Positions 1 through 10,721 of a stretch of DNA of 64,000 nt are shown here, in pieces (position 1 is the first letter of the stretch; the number at the start of each line of letters is the position of its first letter). Below the pieces are notes generated by a model. That model saw only the letters and a program-made list of their open reading frames with translations. It searched no databases and was not told where the DNA came from. The stretch is from Apodemus sylvaticus (lineage: Eukaryota > Chordata > Mammalia > Rodentia > Muridae), in the NCBI RefSeq assembly GCF_947179515.1, contig NC_067472.1, positions 174,011,578 through 174,075,577 of the forward strand, in the 5' to 3' direction. Made by a program: the position numbers and the translations under genes.

Positions 1-555
1 GCATTCACTTGTCTGCTGATAATTTTGTGACACACACCCCATTGGAGAGATTTAGCAAGTGTAAGAGAGATTATGCCTATATTAGCCCCAATCTGACACT
101 GTCTTTTTGGCATAACCAGCACCAAAGTAGACATTAAAAGCTAATTTTTGTAACATGTGACAGAAAGTTATTTAGAGGTTATCTCATGGACCCCATAGAA
201 TCTCACTAGAGGCAACCCACTGGTTCAGACCAGACTGGGTGATTACTTCACACTTGCTGGCCATCCATATAAGCACAAGATCGAAGGTTAACCTTACTAG
301 TCAATGGTTTATTACAACAGCTATTCCTCCATAGGGACCTAAGAATATAATAAGCCATGGAGAAAACCATACAACCTAATACATGTTATATTCTTAATCA
401 CAAGCCATCTTTATCAGCAAGCTCTGCATACAGGTTTTTGTCCTTAGAGTGTTGTAATATGATGGTCAAAAATCATGGCAAACCTGTCATAGGCATTACC
501 TAGTGATATACAGATCTTTGGGACTACCATTATCCCTATTTAAATTGCTATAATG
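1..555. other. Anonymous sequence, no gene
   Basis: There is no open frame of note, no recognisable repeat and no splice-bounded exon that I can support. It ends where an old B2 SINE begins. It may be unique or very old repeat sequence. Confidence 0.5.
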
Positions 556-983
556 TAGGTTGGAAAGAAGGCTCAGAGGTTATTAGCACTTGGCTGCCCT
601 TTCTTTTTTTCTTTTCTTTTTTTTAAATATTTATTTATTTATTATATGAAAGTACACTGTAGCTATCTTCAAAGACTCCAGAAGAGGACATCAGATCTCA
701 TTACAGATGGTTGTGAGCCACCGTGTGGTTGCTGGGATTTGAACTCAGGACCTTTGGAAGAGCAGTAGGAGCTTTTAACCACTGAGCCATCTCTCTAGAC
801 CCCTTGGCTGCCCTTTCAAAGAACCTGAATTTAGTTTCTAGCAACTACACAGTGGCTCACAACCACCTATAACTTGATTTTCAGAAGATCCAGTTCCTCT
901 CTGACCTCTTTCTGTGGGCTCTGTACTTACGTCCTGTGCATACATACCCTTGGACACACACATATACATATAAAATAAATAAA
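556..983 (+). repeat. Old B2 SINE, split by a second B2, A-rich tail
   Basis: The plus strand reads as a diverged B2: a tRNA-like head near 560-603, then from 818 the B2 middle ('agtggctcacaacc' at about 851) and a tail ending in an A/T-rich (AAAT)n run at 972-983. The element is interrupted at 604-817 by a reverse-strand B2 and its duplicated target. L1-A then inserted into the A-rich tail, so part of that tail reappears beyond 7574. Confidence 0.7.
604..802 (-). repeat. B2 SINE, minus strand, with 15-bp TSD
   Basis: A reverse-strand B2 with a T-rich tail at the left and the inverted tRNA-like head at the right ('gagccatctctctaga' near 784-799). A perfect 15-bp direct repeat, CTTGGCTGCCCTTTC, flanks it at 589-603 and 803-817. 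This is a target-site duplication (TSD) from L1-driven insertion. The junction CTTTC/AAAG resembles the L1 endonuclease preference. Confidence 0.85.
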
Positions 984-1237
984 TTTTTTTTTTATTTGAT
1001 ATAATTTATTTACATTTCAAATGATTTCCCCTTTTCTAGCCCCCCCCCCCACTCCCCGAAAGTCCCGTAAGCCCCCTTCTCTTCCCCTGTCCTCCCTCCC
1101 ACCCCTTCCCAGTTCCCCGTTCTGGTTTTGCCAAATACTGTTTCACTGAGTCTTTCCAGAACCAGGGACCACTCCTGCTTTCTTCTTGTATCTCATTTGA
1201 TGTGTGGATTATGTTTTGGGTATTCCAGTTTTCTAGG
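984..1237 (-). other. L1-A 3'UTR, G-rich tract and poly-A tail
   Basis: On the minus strand, about 245 bp follow the ORF2 stop. They hold a G-rich polypurine segment with several runs of three or more G, including an 11-G run (C run at 1040-1050). AATAAA-type signals lie just before the poly-A. G-rich tracts able to form quadruplexes are a known trait of L1 3'UTRs. Confidence 0.8.
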
Positions 1238-4200
1238 TTAATAACCACTTATTAGTGAGTGCATACCATGATTCACCTTTTGAGTCTGGGTTACCTCACT
1301 TAGTATGATGTTCTCTAGCTCCATCCATTTGCCTAAGAATTTCATGAATTCATTGTTTCTAATGGCTGAATAGTACTCCATTGTGTAGATATACCACATT
1401 TTTTGTATCCACTCTTCTGTTGAGGGATACCTGGGTTCTTTCCAGCATCTGGCAATTATAAATAGGGCTGCTATGAACATAGTAGAACATGTATCCTTAT
1501 TACATGGTGGGGAATCCTCTGGGTATATGCCCAGGAGTGGTATAGCAGGATCTTCTGGAAGTGAGGTGCCCAGTTTTCGGAGGAACCGCCAGACTGCTTT
1601 CCAGAGTGGTTGTACCAATTTGCAACCCCACCAGCAGTGGAGGAGTGTTCCTCTTTCTCCGCACCCTCTCCAACACCTGCTGTCTCCTGAATTTTTAATC
1701 TTAGCCATTCTGATTGGTGTAAGATGAAATCTTAGGGTTGTTTTGATTTGCATTTCCCTAATGACTAATGAAGTTGAGCATTTTTTAAGATGCTTCTCCG
1801 CCATCCGAAGTTCTTCAGGTGAGAATTCTTTGTTTAACTCTGTACCCCATTTTTTAATAGGGTTGTTTGGTTTTCTGGAGTCTAACTTCTTGAGTTCTTT
1901 ATATATATTGGATATTAGCCCTCTATCTGATGTAGGATTGGTGAAGATCTTTTCCCAATTTGTTGGTTGCCGATCTGTCCTCTTGATGGTGTCCTTTGCC
2001 TTACAGAAACTCTGTAACCTTATGAGGTCCCATTTGTCAATTCTTGCTCTTAGAGCATACGCTATTGGTGTTCTGTTCAGAAACTTTCTCCCTGTACCGA
2101 TGTCCTCAAGGGTCTTCCCCAGTTTCTTTTCTATTAGCTTCAGAGTGTCTGGCTTTATGTGGAGGTCCTTGATCCATTTGGATTTGAGCTTAGTACAAGG
2201 AGACAAGGATGGATCAATTCGCATTCTTCTGCATGCTGACCTCCAGTTGAACCAGCACCATTTGTTGAAAAGGCTATCTTTTTTCCATTGGATGTTTTCA
2301 GCCTCTTTGTCGAGGATCAAGTGGCCATAGGTGTGTGGGTTCATTTCTGGATCTTCAATCCTGTTCCATTGATCCTCCTGCCTGTCACTGTACCAATACC
2401 ATGCAGTTTTTAACACTATTGCTCTGTAGTATTGCTTGAGGTCAGGGATACTGATTCCCCCAGATTTTCTTTTGTTGCTGAGAATAGTTTTAGCTATCCT
2501 GGGTTTTTTGTTGTTCCAGATGAATTTGATAATTGCTCTTTCTAACTCTGTGAAGAATTGAGTTGGGATTTTGATGGGTATTGCATTGAATCTGTATAGT
2601 GCTTTAGGCAAAATGGCCATTTTAACTATATTGATTCTACCGATCCATGAGCATGGGAGGTTTTCCCATTTTTTGAGGTCTTCTTCCATTTCCTTCTTCA
2701 GAGTCTTGAAGTTCTTGCCATACAGATCTTTCGCATGTTTGGTAAGAGTCACCCCAAGATACTTTATACTGTTTGTGGCTATTGTGAAGGGGGTCATTTC
2801 CCTAATTTCTTTCTCAGCCTGCTTATCCTTTGAGTATAGGAAGGCCACTGATTTGCTTGAGTTGATTTTGTAACCTGCCACTTTGCTGAAGTTGTTTATC
2901 AGCTGTAGGAGCTCTCTAGTGGAGTTCTTTGGGTCACTTAGGTAGACGATCATGTCGTCTGCAAATAATGATAGTTTGACTTCCTCCTTTCCAATTTGTA
3001 TCCCTTTGACCTCCTTATGTTGTCGAATTGCCCGAGCTAGTACCTCAAGTACAATATTGAAAAGATAAGGAGAAAGGGGGCAGCCTTGTCTGGTCCCTGA
3101 TTTCAGTGGGATTGCTTCAAGTTTCTCTCCGTTTAGTTTGATGCTGGCTACCGGTTTGCTGTATATTGCTTTTACTATGTTTAGGTATGGGCCTTGAATT
3201 CCTGTTCTCTCCAAGACTTTAAACATGAAAGGATGCTGAATTTTGTCAAATGCTTTTTCAGCATCCAATGAAATGACCATGTGGTTTTGTTCTTTGAGTT
3301 TGTTTATGTAGTGGATTGTATTGATGGATTTCCGTATATTGAACCAACCCTGCATTCCCGGGATAAAGCCTACTTGATCATGGTGGATGATCGTTTTGAT
3401 GTGTTCTTGGATTCGGTTGGCAAGAATTTTGTTGAGTATTTTTGCATCGATGTTCATAAGGGAAATTGGTCTGAAGTTCTCTTTCTTTGTTGGATCTTTG
3501 TGTGGCTTTGGTATCAGCGTAATTGTGGCTTCGTAGAAGGAATTGGGTAGTGTTCCTTCTGTTTCTATTTTGTGGAATAGTTTGAAGAGTATTGGTGTTA
3601 ACTCTTCTTTGAAGGTCTGGTAGAATTCTGCACTGAAACCATCTGGTCCTGTGCTTTTTTTGGTTGGAAGACTTTCTATGACTCCTTCTATTTCTTTAGG
3701 CTTTATGGGACTGTTTAGATGGTCTAGTTGGTCCTGATTTAATTTTGGTATTTGGTATCTGTCAAGGAAATTGTCCATTTCCTCCAGATTCTCCAGTTGT
3801 GTTGAGTACAGGCTCTTGTAGTAGGATCTGATGATTTTTTGGATTTCCTCAGTTTCCGTTGTTATGTCTCCCTTTTCGTTTCTAAGTTTGTTAATTTGGA
3901 TACTTTCTCTGTGCCCTTTGGTCAATCTGGCTAAGGGTTTATCTATCTTGTTGATTTTCTCAAAGAACCAGCTCCTAGTTTTGTTGATTTTTTGTATGGT
4001 TCTCTTTGTTTCTACTTGATTGATTTCGGCCCTGAGTTTGATGATTTCCTGCCTTCTACTCCTCCTGGGTGAAATAGCTTCTTTTTGTTCTAGGGCTTTC
4101 AGGTGTGTCATTAAGTTGGTAATGTATGCTCTCTCCATTTTCTTTTTGGAGGCACTCAGGGCTATGAGTTTTCCTCTTAGCACTGCTTTCATTGTGTCCC

Positions 4201-5062
4201 ATAGATTTGGGTATGTTGTGTTTTCATTTTCATTGTGTTCTAAAAAGTCTTTAATTTCTTTCTTTATTTCTTCCTTGACCAAGGTGTCATTGAGTAGAGT
4301 ATTGTTCAATTTCCACGTGTATGTGGGTTTTCTGTTGTTTCTGTTGCTATTGAAGACCACTTTTATTCCATAGTGATCAGATAGGAGGCATGGGATTAGT
4401 TCTATCTTTTTATATTTGTTGAGGTCTGTCTTGTGACCAATTATATGGTCGATTTTGGAGAAGGTACCATGAGGTGCTGAAAAAAAGGTATATTCTTTTG
4501 TTTTAGGATAGAATGTTCTATATATATCAGTTAAGTCTAATTGGTCCAAAGCTTCAATTAGTTTCATTGTGTCCTTGTTTAGTTTCTGTTTTCCTGATCG
4601 GTCCATTGAGGAAAGTGCAGTGTTGAAGTCACCCACAATTATTGTGTTAGGTGTAATGTGTGCTTTGAGTTTTAATAAAGTTTCTTTTATGAAAGAGGGT
4701 GCCCTTGCATTTGGAGCATAGATGTTCAGGATTGAGAGTTCTTCTTGTTGTATTTTTCCTTTGACCAGCAAGAAGTGTCCCTCAGAGTCTCTTTTGATGA
4801 CTTTGGGTTGAAAGTCAATTTTATCTGATATTAAAATGGCTACTCCAGCTTGTTTCCTGAGACCATTTGCTTGTAAAATTGTCTTCCAGCCTTTTACTCT
4901 AAGGTAGTGTTTGTCTTTGACCCTGAGGTGTGTTTCCTGTAAGCAGCAAAATGTAGGGTCCTGTTTACGTATCCAGTCAGTTAGTCTGTGTCTTTTTATT
5001 GGGGCATTGAGTCCATTGATGTTAAGAGATATTAAGGAATAGTGATTGTTACTTCCTATCAT
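1238..5062 (-). CDS. LINE-1 ORF2p (L1-A): endonuclease / reverse transcriptase
   Basis: A 1,274-residue ORF2 protein that nicks target DNA and reverse-transcribes L1 RNA at the nick. The N-terminal apurinic-type endonuclease has all expected residues: N14, E43, Y115, D145, N147, D205, D229, H230. The reverse transcriptase core has D600 in SLDAEKAFD, the SGTRQGCPLSP block (655-665) and the catalytic FADD at 700-703 (codons for D702/D703 at 2954-2959). The C-terminal C-x3-C-x7-H-x4-C motif is at C1130, C1134, H1142, C1147. Length matches rodent ORF2p (about 1,275-1,285 by memory). No stop or frameshift is present. An in-frame TAA shortly upstream fixes the ATG. Relative to L1-B it differs at eight residues: T137, Y248, K251, R385, F614, K636, I1026, I1117. 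Confidence 0.96.
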   Translation of the reverse strand: MIGSNNHYSLISLNINGLNAPIKRHRLTDWIRKQDPTFCCLQETHLRVKDKHYLRVKGWKTILQANGLRKQAGVAILISDKIDFQPKVIKRDSEGHFLLVKGKIQQEELSILNIYAPNARAPSFIKETLLKLKAHITPNTIIVGDFNTALSSMDRSGKQKLNKDTMKLIEALDQLDLTDIYRTFYPKTKEYTFFSAPHGTFSKIDHIIGHKTDLNKYKKIELIPCLLSDHYGIKVVFNSNRNNRKPTYTWKLNNTLLNDTLVKEEIKKEIKDFLEHNENENTTYPNLWDTMKAVLRGKLIALSASKKKMERAYITNLMTHLKALEQKEAISPRRSRRQEIIKLRAEINQVETKRTIQKINKTRSWFFEKINKIDKPLARLTKGHRESIQINKLRNEKGDITTETEEIQKIIRSYYKSLYSTQLENLEEMDNFLDRYQIPKLNQDQLDHLNSPIKPKEIEGVIESLPTKKSTGPDGFSAEFYQTFKEELTPILFKLFHKIETEGTLPNSFYEATITLIPKPHKDPTKKENFRPISLMNIDAKILNKILANRIQEHIKTIIHHDQVGFIPGMQGWFNIRKSINTIHYINKLKEQNHMVISLDAEKAFDKIQHPFMFKVLERTGIQGPYLNIVKAIYSKPVASIKLNGEKLEAIPLKSGTRQGCPLSPYLFNIVLEVLARAIRQHKEVKGIQIGKEEVKLSLFADDMIVYLSDPKNSTRELLQLINNFSKVAGYKINSSKSVAFLYSKDKQAEKEIREMTPFTIATNSIKYLGVTLTKHAKDLYGKNFKTLKKEMEEDLKKWENLPCSWIGRINIVKMAILPKALYRFNAIPIKIPTQFFTELERAIIKFIWNNKKPRIAKTILSNKRKSGGISIPDLKQYYRAIVLKTAWYWYSDRQEDQWNRIEDPEMNPHTYGHLILDKEAENIQWKKDSLFNKWCWFNWRSACRRMRIDPSLSPCTKLKSKWIKDLHIKPDTLKLIEKKLGKTLEDIGTGRKFLNRTPIAYALRARIDKWDLIRLQSFCKAKDTIKRTDRQPTNWEKIFTNPTSDRGLISNIYKELKKLDSRKPNNPIKKWGTELNKEFSPEELRMAEKHLKKCSTSLVIREMQIKTTLRFHLTPIRMAKIKNSGDSRCWRGCGERGTLLHCWWGCKLVQPLWKAVWRFLRKLGTSLPEDPAIPLLGIYPEDSPPCNKDTCSTMFIAALFIIARCWKEPRYPSTEEWIQKMWYIYTMEYYSAIRNNEFMKFLGKWMELENIILSEVTQTQKVNHGMHSLISGY

Positions 5063-5121
5063 TTTTGACGTTATTTTTTAAATTTGATTGCTTAACTTCT
5101 TTTGGGTTTGATGAAAGGTTA

Positions 5122-6381
5122 CTATCTTGCTTTTTTCAGGGTGGAGTTTCCCTCCTTGTATTGGTGTTGTCCTCCTATTATCCTTTTTAGGGCTGGGTTT
5201 GTGGATAGATATTGGGTGAACTTGGTTTTGTCGTGAAATATCTTAGTTTCTCCATCTATGGTGATTGAGAGTTTTGCTGGATATAGTAGTTTTGGTTGGC
5301 ATTTGTGTTCTCTTAGAGTCTGCATGAGATCTGCCCAGGACCTTCTAGCCTTCATAGTCTCAGGTGAAAAGTCTGCTGTGATTCTGATAGGTCTTCCTTT
5401 ATATGTTACTTGGCCTTTTTCTCTTACTGCCTTTAGTATTCTTTCTTTGTTTAGAACATTTGGTGTTTTGATTATTATGTGACGGGAAGTATTTCTGTTC
5501 TGGTCCAGTCTGTTTGGAGTTCTGTAGGCTTCTTGTATATTCATGGGCATCTCTCTCTTTAGGTTAGGGAAGTTTTCTTCCATAATTTTATTGAAGATAT
5601 TTGCTGGCCCTTTAAGTTGTAAATCTTCACTCTCATCTATGCCTATAATCCTTAGGTTTGGTCTTCTCATTGTGTCCTGGATTTCCTGGATATTTTGGGT
5701 TACAAGCTTTTTGCACTTTGCATTTTCTTTAACTGTTGAGTCCATGGTTTCTATGGAATCTTCAGCATCTGAGATTCTTTCTTCTATCTCTTGTATTCTG
5801 TTGTTGATATTTGCATCTCTGTCCCCTGATTTCTTCCCAAGGCTTTCTATCTCCAAAGTTGTCTCCCTTTGAGTTTTCTTAGTTGTTTCTACTTCTGATT
5901 TTAGATCCTGGATGGTTTTGCTTAGCTCCTTCCCTTGCATGTTTGTGTTTTCCTGTAATTCTTTAAGAGATTTTTGTGTTTCCTCTTTCATGAGCTCAGC
6001 CTGTTGACCAAAGTTCTCCTGTATTTCTTTAAGAGATTTTTGTGTTTCGTCTTTCATGACCTCAGCCTGTTGAGCAAAGTTCTCCTGTATTTCTTTAAGT
6101 GTTTTTTGCATTTCCTCCTTGTTGGCTTTTGTATTCTCCTGGATTTCTTTCAATGATTTTTGTGTTTCCCTTGCAAGGGCTTCTAACTTTTGATCCATTT
6201 TCTCCTCAATGTCCTTCATGTGTTCCTGTACCAGCATCATGACCAGTGATTTTAAATCCAAATCTTGTTTTACTGGTGTGATGGGGTATCCAGGACTTGC
6301 TGGTAGAGGAGAATTTGGTTCAGATGTTGCCATATTGCCTTGATTTCTGTTAGTGACCTTTCTGCGTTTGCCTTTTGCCAT
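5122..6381 (-). CDS. LINE-1 ORF1p (L1-A): RNA-binding nucleic-acid chaperone
   Basis: A 419-residue ORF1 protein that trimerises, coats L1 RNA and acts as a chaperone in the ribonucleoprotein. Order: basic and Ser/Pro-rich N-terminus (1-40), long coiled coil (about 43-235), RRM with an RNP-like strand (NLRIIGI, 242-248), and a C-terminal domain with the paired arginines R346/R347 and the YPAKL motif (367-371). The coiled coil contains four QK(S/T)LKE(I/L)QEN units, at 74, 92, 114 and 136. House-mouse ORF1p is about 357-371 residues by memory, so this protein is clearly longer, mainly in the coil. An in-frame TAG lies directly before the ATG. It differs from L1-B only at residue 57 (Asp here, Val there). 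Confidence 0.96.
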   Translation of the reverse strand: MAKGKRRKVTNRNQGNMATSEPNSPLPASPGYPITPVKQDLDLKSLVMMLVQEHMKDIEEKMDQKLEALARETQKSLKEIQENTKANKEEMQKTLKEIQENFAQQAEVMKDETQKSLKEIQENFGQQAELMKEETQKSLKELQENTNMQGKELSKTIQDLKSEVETTKKTQRETTLEIESLGKKSGDRDANINNRIQEIEERISDAEDSIETMDSTVKENAKCKKLVTQNIQEIQDTMRRPNLRIIGIDESEDLQLKGPANIFNKIMEENFPNLKREMPMNIQEAYRTPNRLDQNRNTSRHIIIKTPNVLNKERILKAVREKGQVTYKGRPIRITADFSPETMKARRSWADLMQTLREHKCQPKLLYPAKLSITIDGETKIFHDKTKFTQYLSTNPALKRIIGGQHQYKEGNSTLKKAR

Positions 6382-7574
6382 CTAGCTCTCACTGGTGTTA
6401 CTTGGTCTTGTCAGTGCTGGACTCACCAGTGCAAGCTGCCCCTTCCCCGTTGGCCTCTGGTGCACAGCTTACACTCTGCACTGCCTATAGACAGGGTGCT
6501 GTTGTCCAGGCTGTTCAGATCCCGAAGCAGGCACCTGAAGGCTCCCGCTGGGGCCCGCAGGATTTATTGGAGCACACCGACTTCTCCCAGCTGGCCGCCC
6601 GGAAGCCCCCACTAGCCTCTTGAGGGACCTGGAGATGTGGCGGCCACCCAGGCTGATCTGAAGCGGAGAGAGTTGGGCTGGGGGCTTCTGCCTGAGGCCT
6701 TGCCCCAGATTGTGTCTATGGACCAGGTGGAACCCGTGTGCACCCCCAGGGAGCTCCGAAGGTGAATGTTGCTGTGACCTCCCCTGTGCTCCGCTCACTC
6801 CGCTGGGCAGCCGATTTCCCCACCCGGGCTGGCGCACACTAGGTTAGCCTTGTCGCCTGGGCCCTGAGTCCAGGCAAACGCCTGGGAGGCCAAGGTCCGA
6901 GCAAAGTTCCCCTAGGGCTATGTCTGTTATTTGGGTCCGCCAGGTGACCCGGATGGCGGGCGTGCGCGTCCGCGCTCCGCGAAAGCACCGGGAGAGTCTG
7001 TTGTGCTAATAACCTCCTGGGCTGGTTGACACACAGATGGCCCACCAAGCCGCCCAGTTCTTGGGGTCAGTCCTATGCCTTTTGGGGCCTAGACCCCCGT
7101 TTTGTTAGCCTCAGGCTACGCTTGTTAGCAGTCTCTGCCCTCCCGAGCACTCTGGCTCCTGTAGGCAAAATGGCGGCGCGTGCACCGGCCGGGGCAAAAA
7201 AAAAAAAACTCCTGGCTGGGTTGGCGCCCCGATGGCCACTCGAACAGCCCAGGGCCTGGGTGCAGGCCAACGCTCGTCTGGCTCAGACCCCTGCGGTGTT
7301 GGGCCTAGGATTATGTTTGTGTACCTCAGTCTGACCGATCTCTGGAGCCCGGGATCAAGATGGCGGTGAGTCTCTCCTGACTGGCGGGCAGCCGAGTTCT
7401 GAAGTGGCTTCCGTGCAGCGAAAGGCTCCGCAGAACCGCAGTTGCTTGCCGCCCGGCTGGTCAGCGAAGGTCAGTGGTCGTGGGCGCAGGGCCTAACTGG
7501 ACCCTGTGTCGCCTTGGTTCCACCGCTGATGGCCCTTCAGCTGGAGCAGCCACTGCTACCGCCGCCGCCGCTCT
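6382..7574 (-). promoter_or_regulatory. L1-A 5'UTR / internal promoter
   Basis: About 1.19 kb of GC- and CpG-rich DNA between the 5' end, which starts with four CGG units, and the ORF1 ATG. Read as minus strand it has GCCATCTT- and GCCATTTT-type motifs that match YY1 sites, as in L1-B. It contains an A13 run at 7196-7208 on the plus strand where L1-B has 14 T. It is not built from obvious intact tandem monomers. Promoter function is inferred from position and family. Confidence 0.75.
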
Positions 7575-10500
7575 AAATAAATATTTTTAAAGAATAAAAA
7601 GATAAAAATAAATTGTTATTTTTTTATACCTATGTCTCCATTGATGAACGTTTGACCCTAACTTAGATTCTTGGCCATAATGTATTTCTTTTTGCCTATG
7701 TTTTTCCCAGGCTGGTAATCATCAAGTTGGTACTCAGATAAGCCCTTTCCATCCTTGACCCACCTCCCCCACCTGATCCTACCTTCTTCTTCGCCACCCC
7801 TTCTCCCCAGTCCCACTCCTCTGATCCTGTCTTGTTCATGACTCTACCTATTTCCACCCCTCCCACAACCATGATCCTTTCTCTATTATGAATTCCTAGC
7901 CCCATCCCAAATCACATTTTTGTGATGTCACAGGACCTTTGACCCCTTGCATCTGAGGTTTCTGGCTGGGCATGTGTTGTCCTGTAGTGGGTCTCCTACA
8001 TAGACCTGTTTGTGCTCATGAGGTTGGTTTTGTCTTGTGGGGTGGTGGATATGCTGCAGTCCCTGCGTGTGAAATGACCCTCACTGTGCCCAGAGGCATC
8101 TAGAGGTCCATTAGCCTGACCTGAGGTACCTCCATATTTCACTGGTAAGCGGGTGAATAGTGAAAGAGGAGGGCATGTTCCAGCCTTTAGTGTCAGTGCT
8201 TCTGGCCTGTGGACACACAGGGAAATGCTAGCAGTAGTAGGATCTCAGACCTCGGAATCCTCTCCATGGACCATGATCTCAGTCACCTCCTGCAAGCTTC
8301 ACATTACACTGTGATAGCTAACACTGTGTTTAAAGTTTAAACTTACTGTGCTTGAGAGACAAACAAACAAAAATATCTATAGCATGTAAACTCCTAGTTT
8401 GTACATGCTGTACCCTAGTAGCCCACTTTTCCCTTTCCTCAAGATCCCCAAGATGTTGAGAACCATTCTTAAAATTGACTGATCTTATAAAATTTAACTG
8501 CTGTACTTGCAAGGCTAACTGTTACTTCTGCTTTTGTAATCTAGCTTCTTTCTTTTGTTCAAAATGATTTCTAGGACAGGTGCAAGTCGTAAATCTTAAT
8601 ATAAGTCCCTGGTAACGAAAGGCAGAATACATGTAGTCTTGTGGGTTTTGCATTTATAAACCCCAAGTTAATGTGGCTGACTGCTGCATCATGAATATCC
8701 TAGATCTCAGGATGCATTCCCTGGCACCAGGTACCAACATTAGTACCTGAATTTAAAAGGCTTTTCTTTGTTAAATACACTCATGGACAGACTGGTCTTC
8801 TAATTCCACAAAATTTGAAAGAGATGCTGCCACATACTTTTGGGAAGTTTCTAAATGCTTTTTTCTCACCTGGGAAGGATATGTTTTAAGGATTTCATGA
8901 AGCTTACAGGAAAAAAAAATTGCATGTAGTCATTGGTATCATATGGATAGTTGCTACGTGCTCAGAAGAGGAAGTGTAATTCACACTTGGGAAGTCATTC
9001 TCTTCATTCCATTCCTCCTTTTCTCCAAACAAAACAACCATGACAGTTCAGCAGCAGTTCCAGGTAGGGGTGAGCAGTGTGCTCAGGACCCTGGCCCAAG
9101 GGTTTCAGCACCTCACGTAGTCGAGGGTCAATGTAGTTCTGCATGGATAAATAAAAATTTTTAAAGGACTTTATGTGTGTGTGTGTATGCTTGCTAAGGT
9201 CAGATTCCAGATTCCTGGTGTCTCTTGCAATAGGGAAATCAGCCCTGGGCTCTGTTTTCTACACTGGTAGTTAGCACCACTCCACCATGCCATTGACCTC
9301 ACTCTGCTGCTGACATCACAGTATAGTGGACCTGCTTGGCTCCAGTCACTACTGAGTTTGGGACTATTCTACATGTTACTCAAAATTGCCTCCACAAACA
9401 GTATTTTACTCTGTAGTCATTCCAGCCTACTTCTGTCCTCCTCTCCTCTTTCCCTCCCCACCTCTCCCCTTGCTTCTTTGTTCTGAGGCAGGGTTTCTCA
9501 TGTAGCCCCAGCTGAACCAAAATTCATGATCCTTCTGCCTTAGCCTCTCCAGTGTTGGGATTACAAGCCAGAGCCACCACTCACGGCTTTCCTCTGAAGA
9601 TTTGATATTCTCCCACTCAGTTTTTATATCCAAGTCTTATTAAGCCACTCAATGTTAATTTAGGATCAAGTCAATAAGATGATGTTTTTGTTGATTTTTT
9701 AAGATCTTTGTGGTGTAGAATATTTTCTATTTTTTAAATTGATGCTTTCTTTGACCTTCAACTTAAGGGGAAAGAGCAAAGCTTTCGTTTTTCTGCATCT
9801 CATGGTCTCAGCTGTTGCTAAAGATTTCTGTGAATGAATGCTTGCTGAAAAACATCAGTAGGTTTTAGAGAGAAGCTGTTCAGGGCATGAGTAGAGCACC
9901 CTAACCTGTCCCACATTCATTGGAAAAAAATGAAAATAGTCTCTGATATTTGTCAAATAGCTGAAAGGTTCCTTAGAAAAATTAGTGATTTAATACCCTG
10001 GTAAAAATATTTTTGAAACCAGGCAAATAGTTTAGAACCACAAGTCAAAATCCTTTTTTTTTTTTTTTTTTGTAATCATTTGCTGAGCTTGTAACTTAAA
10101 AGTCTCTCTAGGGGTAACTCAGGGAGTGACAGTGTCCTTGAGGTTGCGCAAAAGACTTCCCTCAGAGAGTAAGCATTCTTGCACAGAGATTCCCAAGGCT
10201 TGTCTTCTCACTCTAAACAAGGCCAGACATGACTCAAGCTTTCTCTATGCCTAGTTGATATTTCTGTCACCAATTTTAAGGTTTATAACCAAATGTATTG
10301 AGCGTCTTTGCTTGATATAGCTTCTGCAAATTACTCAGAGTGATTTTTGTACCATGGTAGTTTCCTGAAGCTTTCTTGGTAATGTAGCCCAATAGAGTGA
10401 CCAACTACACAGAGAAATGTAGAGGACTAGCTTTTATCACTAAACCTTTGAATGAGAATGGCATACTGGTTAGTGCTCTTAATGACCTTGTATTCTGATA

Positions 10501-10721
10501 AAGTATAAGAGTTCTGAATGTCAACTGTGAACCTTATTGTGGGGACATATCTCTTTAGGTTAATCCAGAAGTAATTCATGTTTGAATTCAGAAGTCAATC
10601 TTCACTATCAGGTTGGCATTAAGTAGGTAGGAAAATAAACATTGCTATGGCAGTTTTATTCTCCAAAGTTGTAGCTGTGATTCTCAGGTTGTAACTATGT
10701 CCTGGTCCCCTCCTGAAAGAT
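7575..10721. other. Spacer between the two L1 5' ends, no gene
   Basis: The A/T-rich start (7575-7630) continues the tail of the B2 that L1-A entered. The rest has only short open frames without supporting features, a weak B1-like stretch near 9470-9592 and a T tract near 10052-10071. Antisense transcription from both L1 5'UTRs, if it occurs, would converge here. Confidence 0.6.
9470..9592 (-). repeat. Diverged B1-like SINE, minus strand
   Basis: It resembles inverted B1: 'gaggcagggtttctcatgtag' at the left and 'ttgggattacaagccagagcc' at the right, which are the reverse of the B1 7SL-derived head. It is diverged, so the exact ends are uncertain. Confidence 0.5.

Larger units (their letters stand above)
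984..7574 (-). mobile_element. Full-length young LINE-1 (L1-A), intact ORF1 and ORF2
   Basis: About 6.6 kb on the minus strand, in L1 order: GC-rich 5'UTR 7574-6382, ORF1 6381-5122, 59-bp inter-ORF spacer, ORF2 5062-1238, 3'UTR with purine-rich (C-rich on plus) tract, and poly-A (T run at 984-993). Both frames are open with catalytic residues present. The insertion lies in the A-rich tail of an old B2. A short 9-bp AAATAAATA repeat at 973-981 and 7575-7583 may be the TSD, but low complexity makes this weak. The copy is nearly identical to L1-B and may be retrotransposition-competent; that is inference. Confidence 0.95.

Noticed and set aside
1473..4373. Several plus-strand frames of 60-195 codons opposite L1-A ORF2 (and their mirror images opposite L1-B)
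   Set aside because: They are shadows of ORF2 on the other strand. Both copies show the same shadows for that reason.
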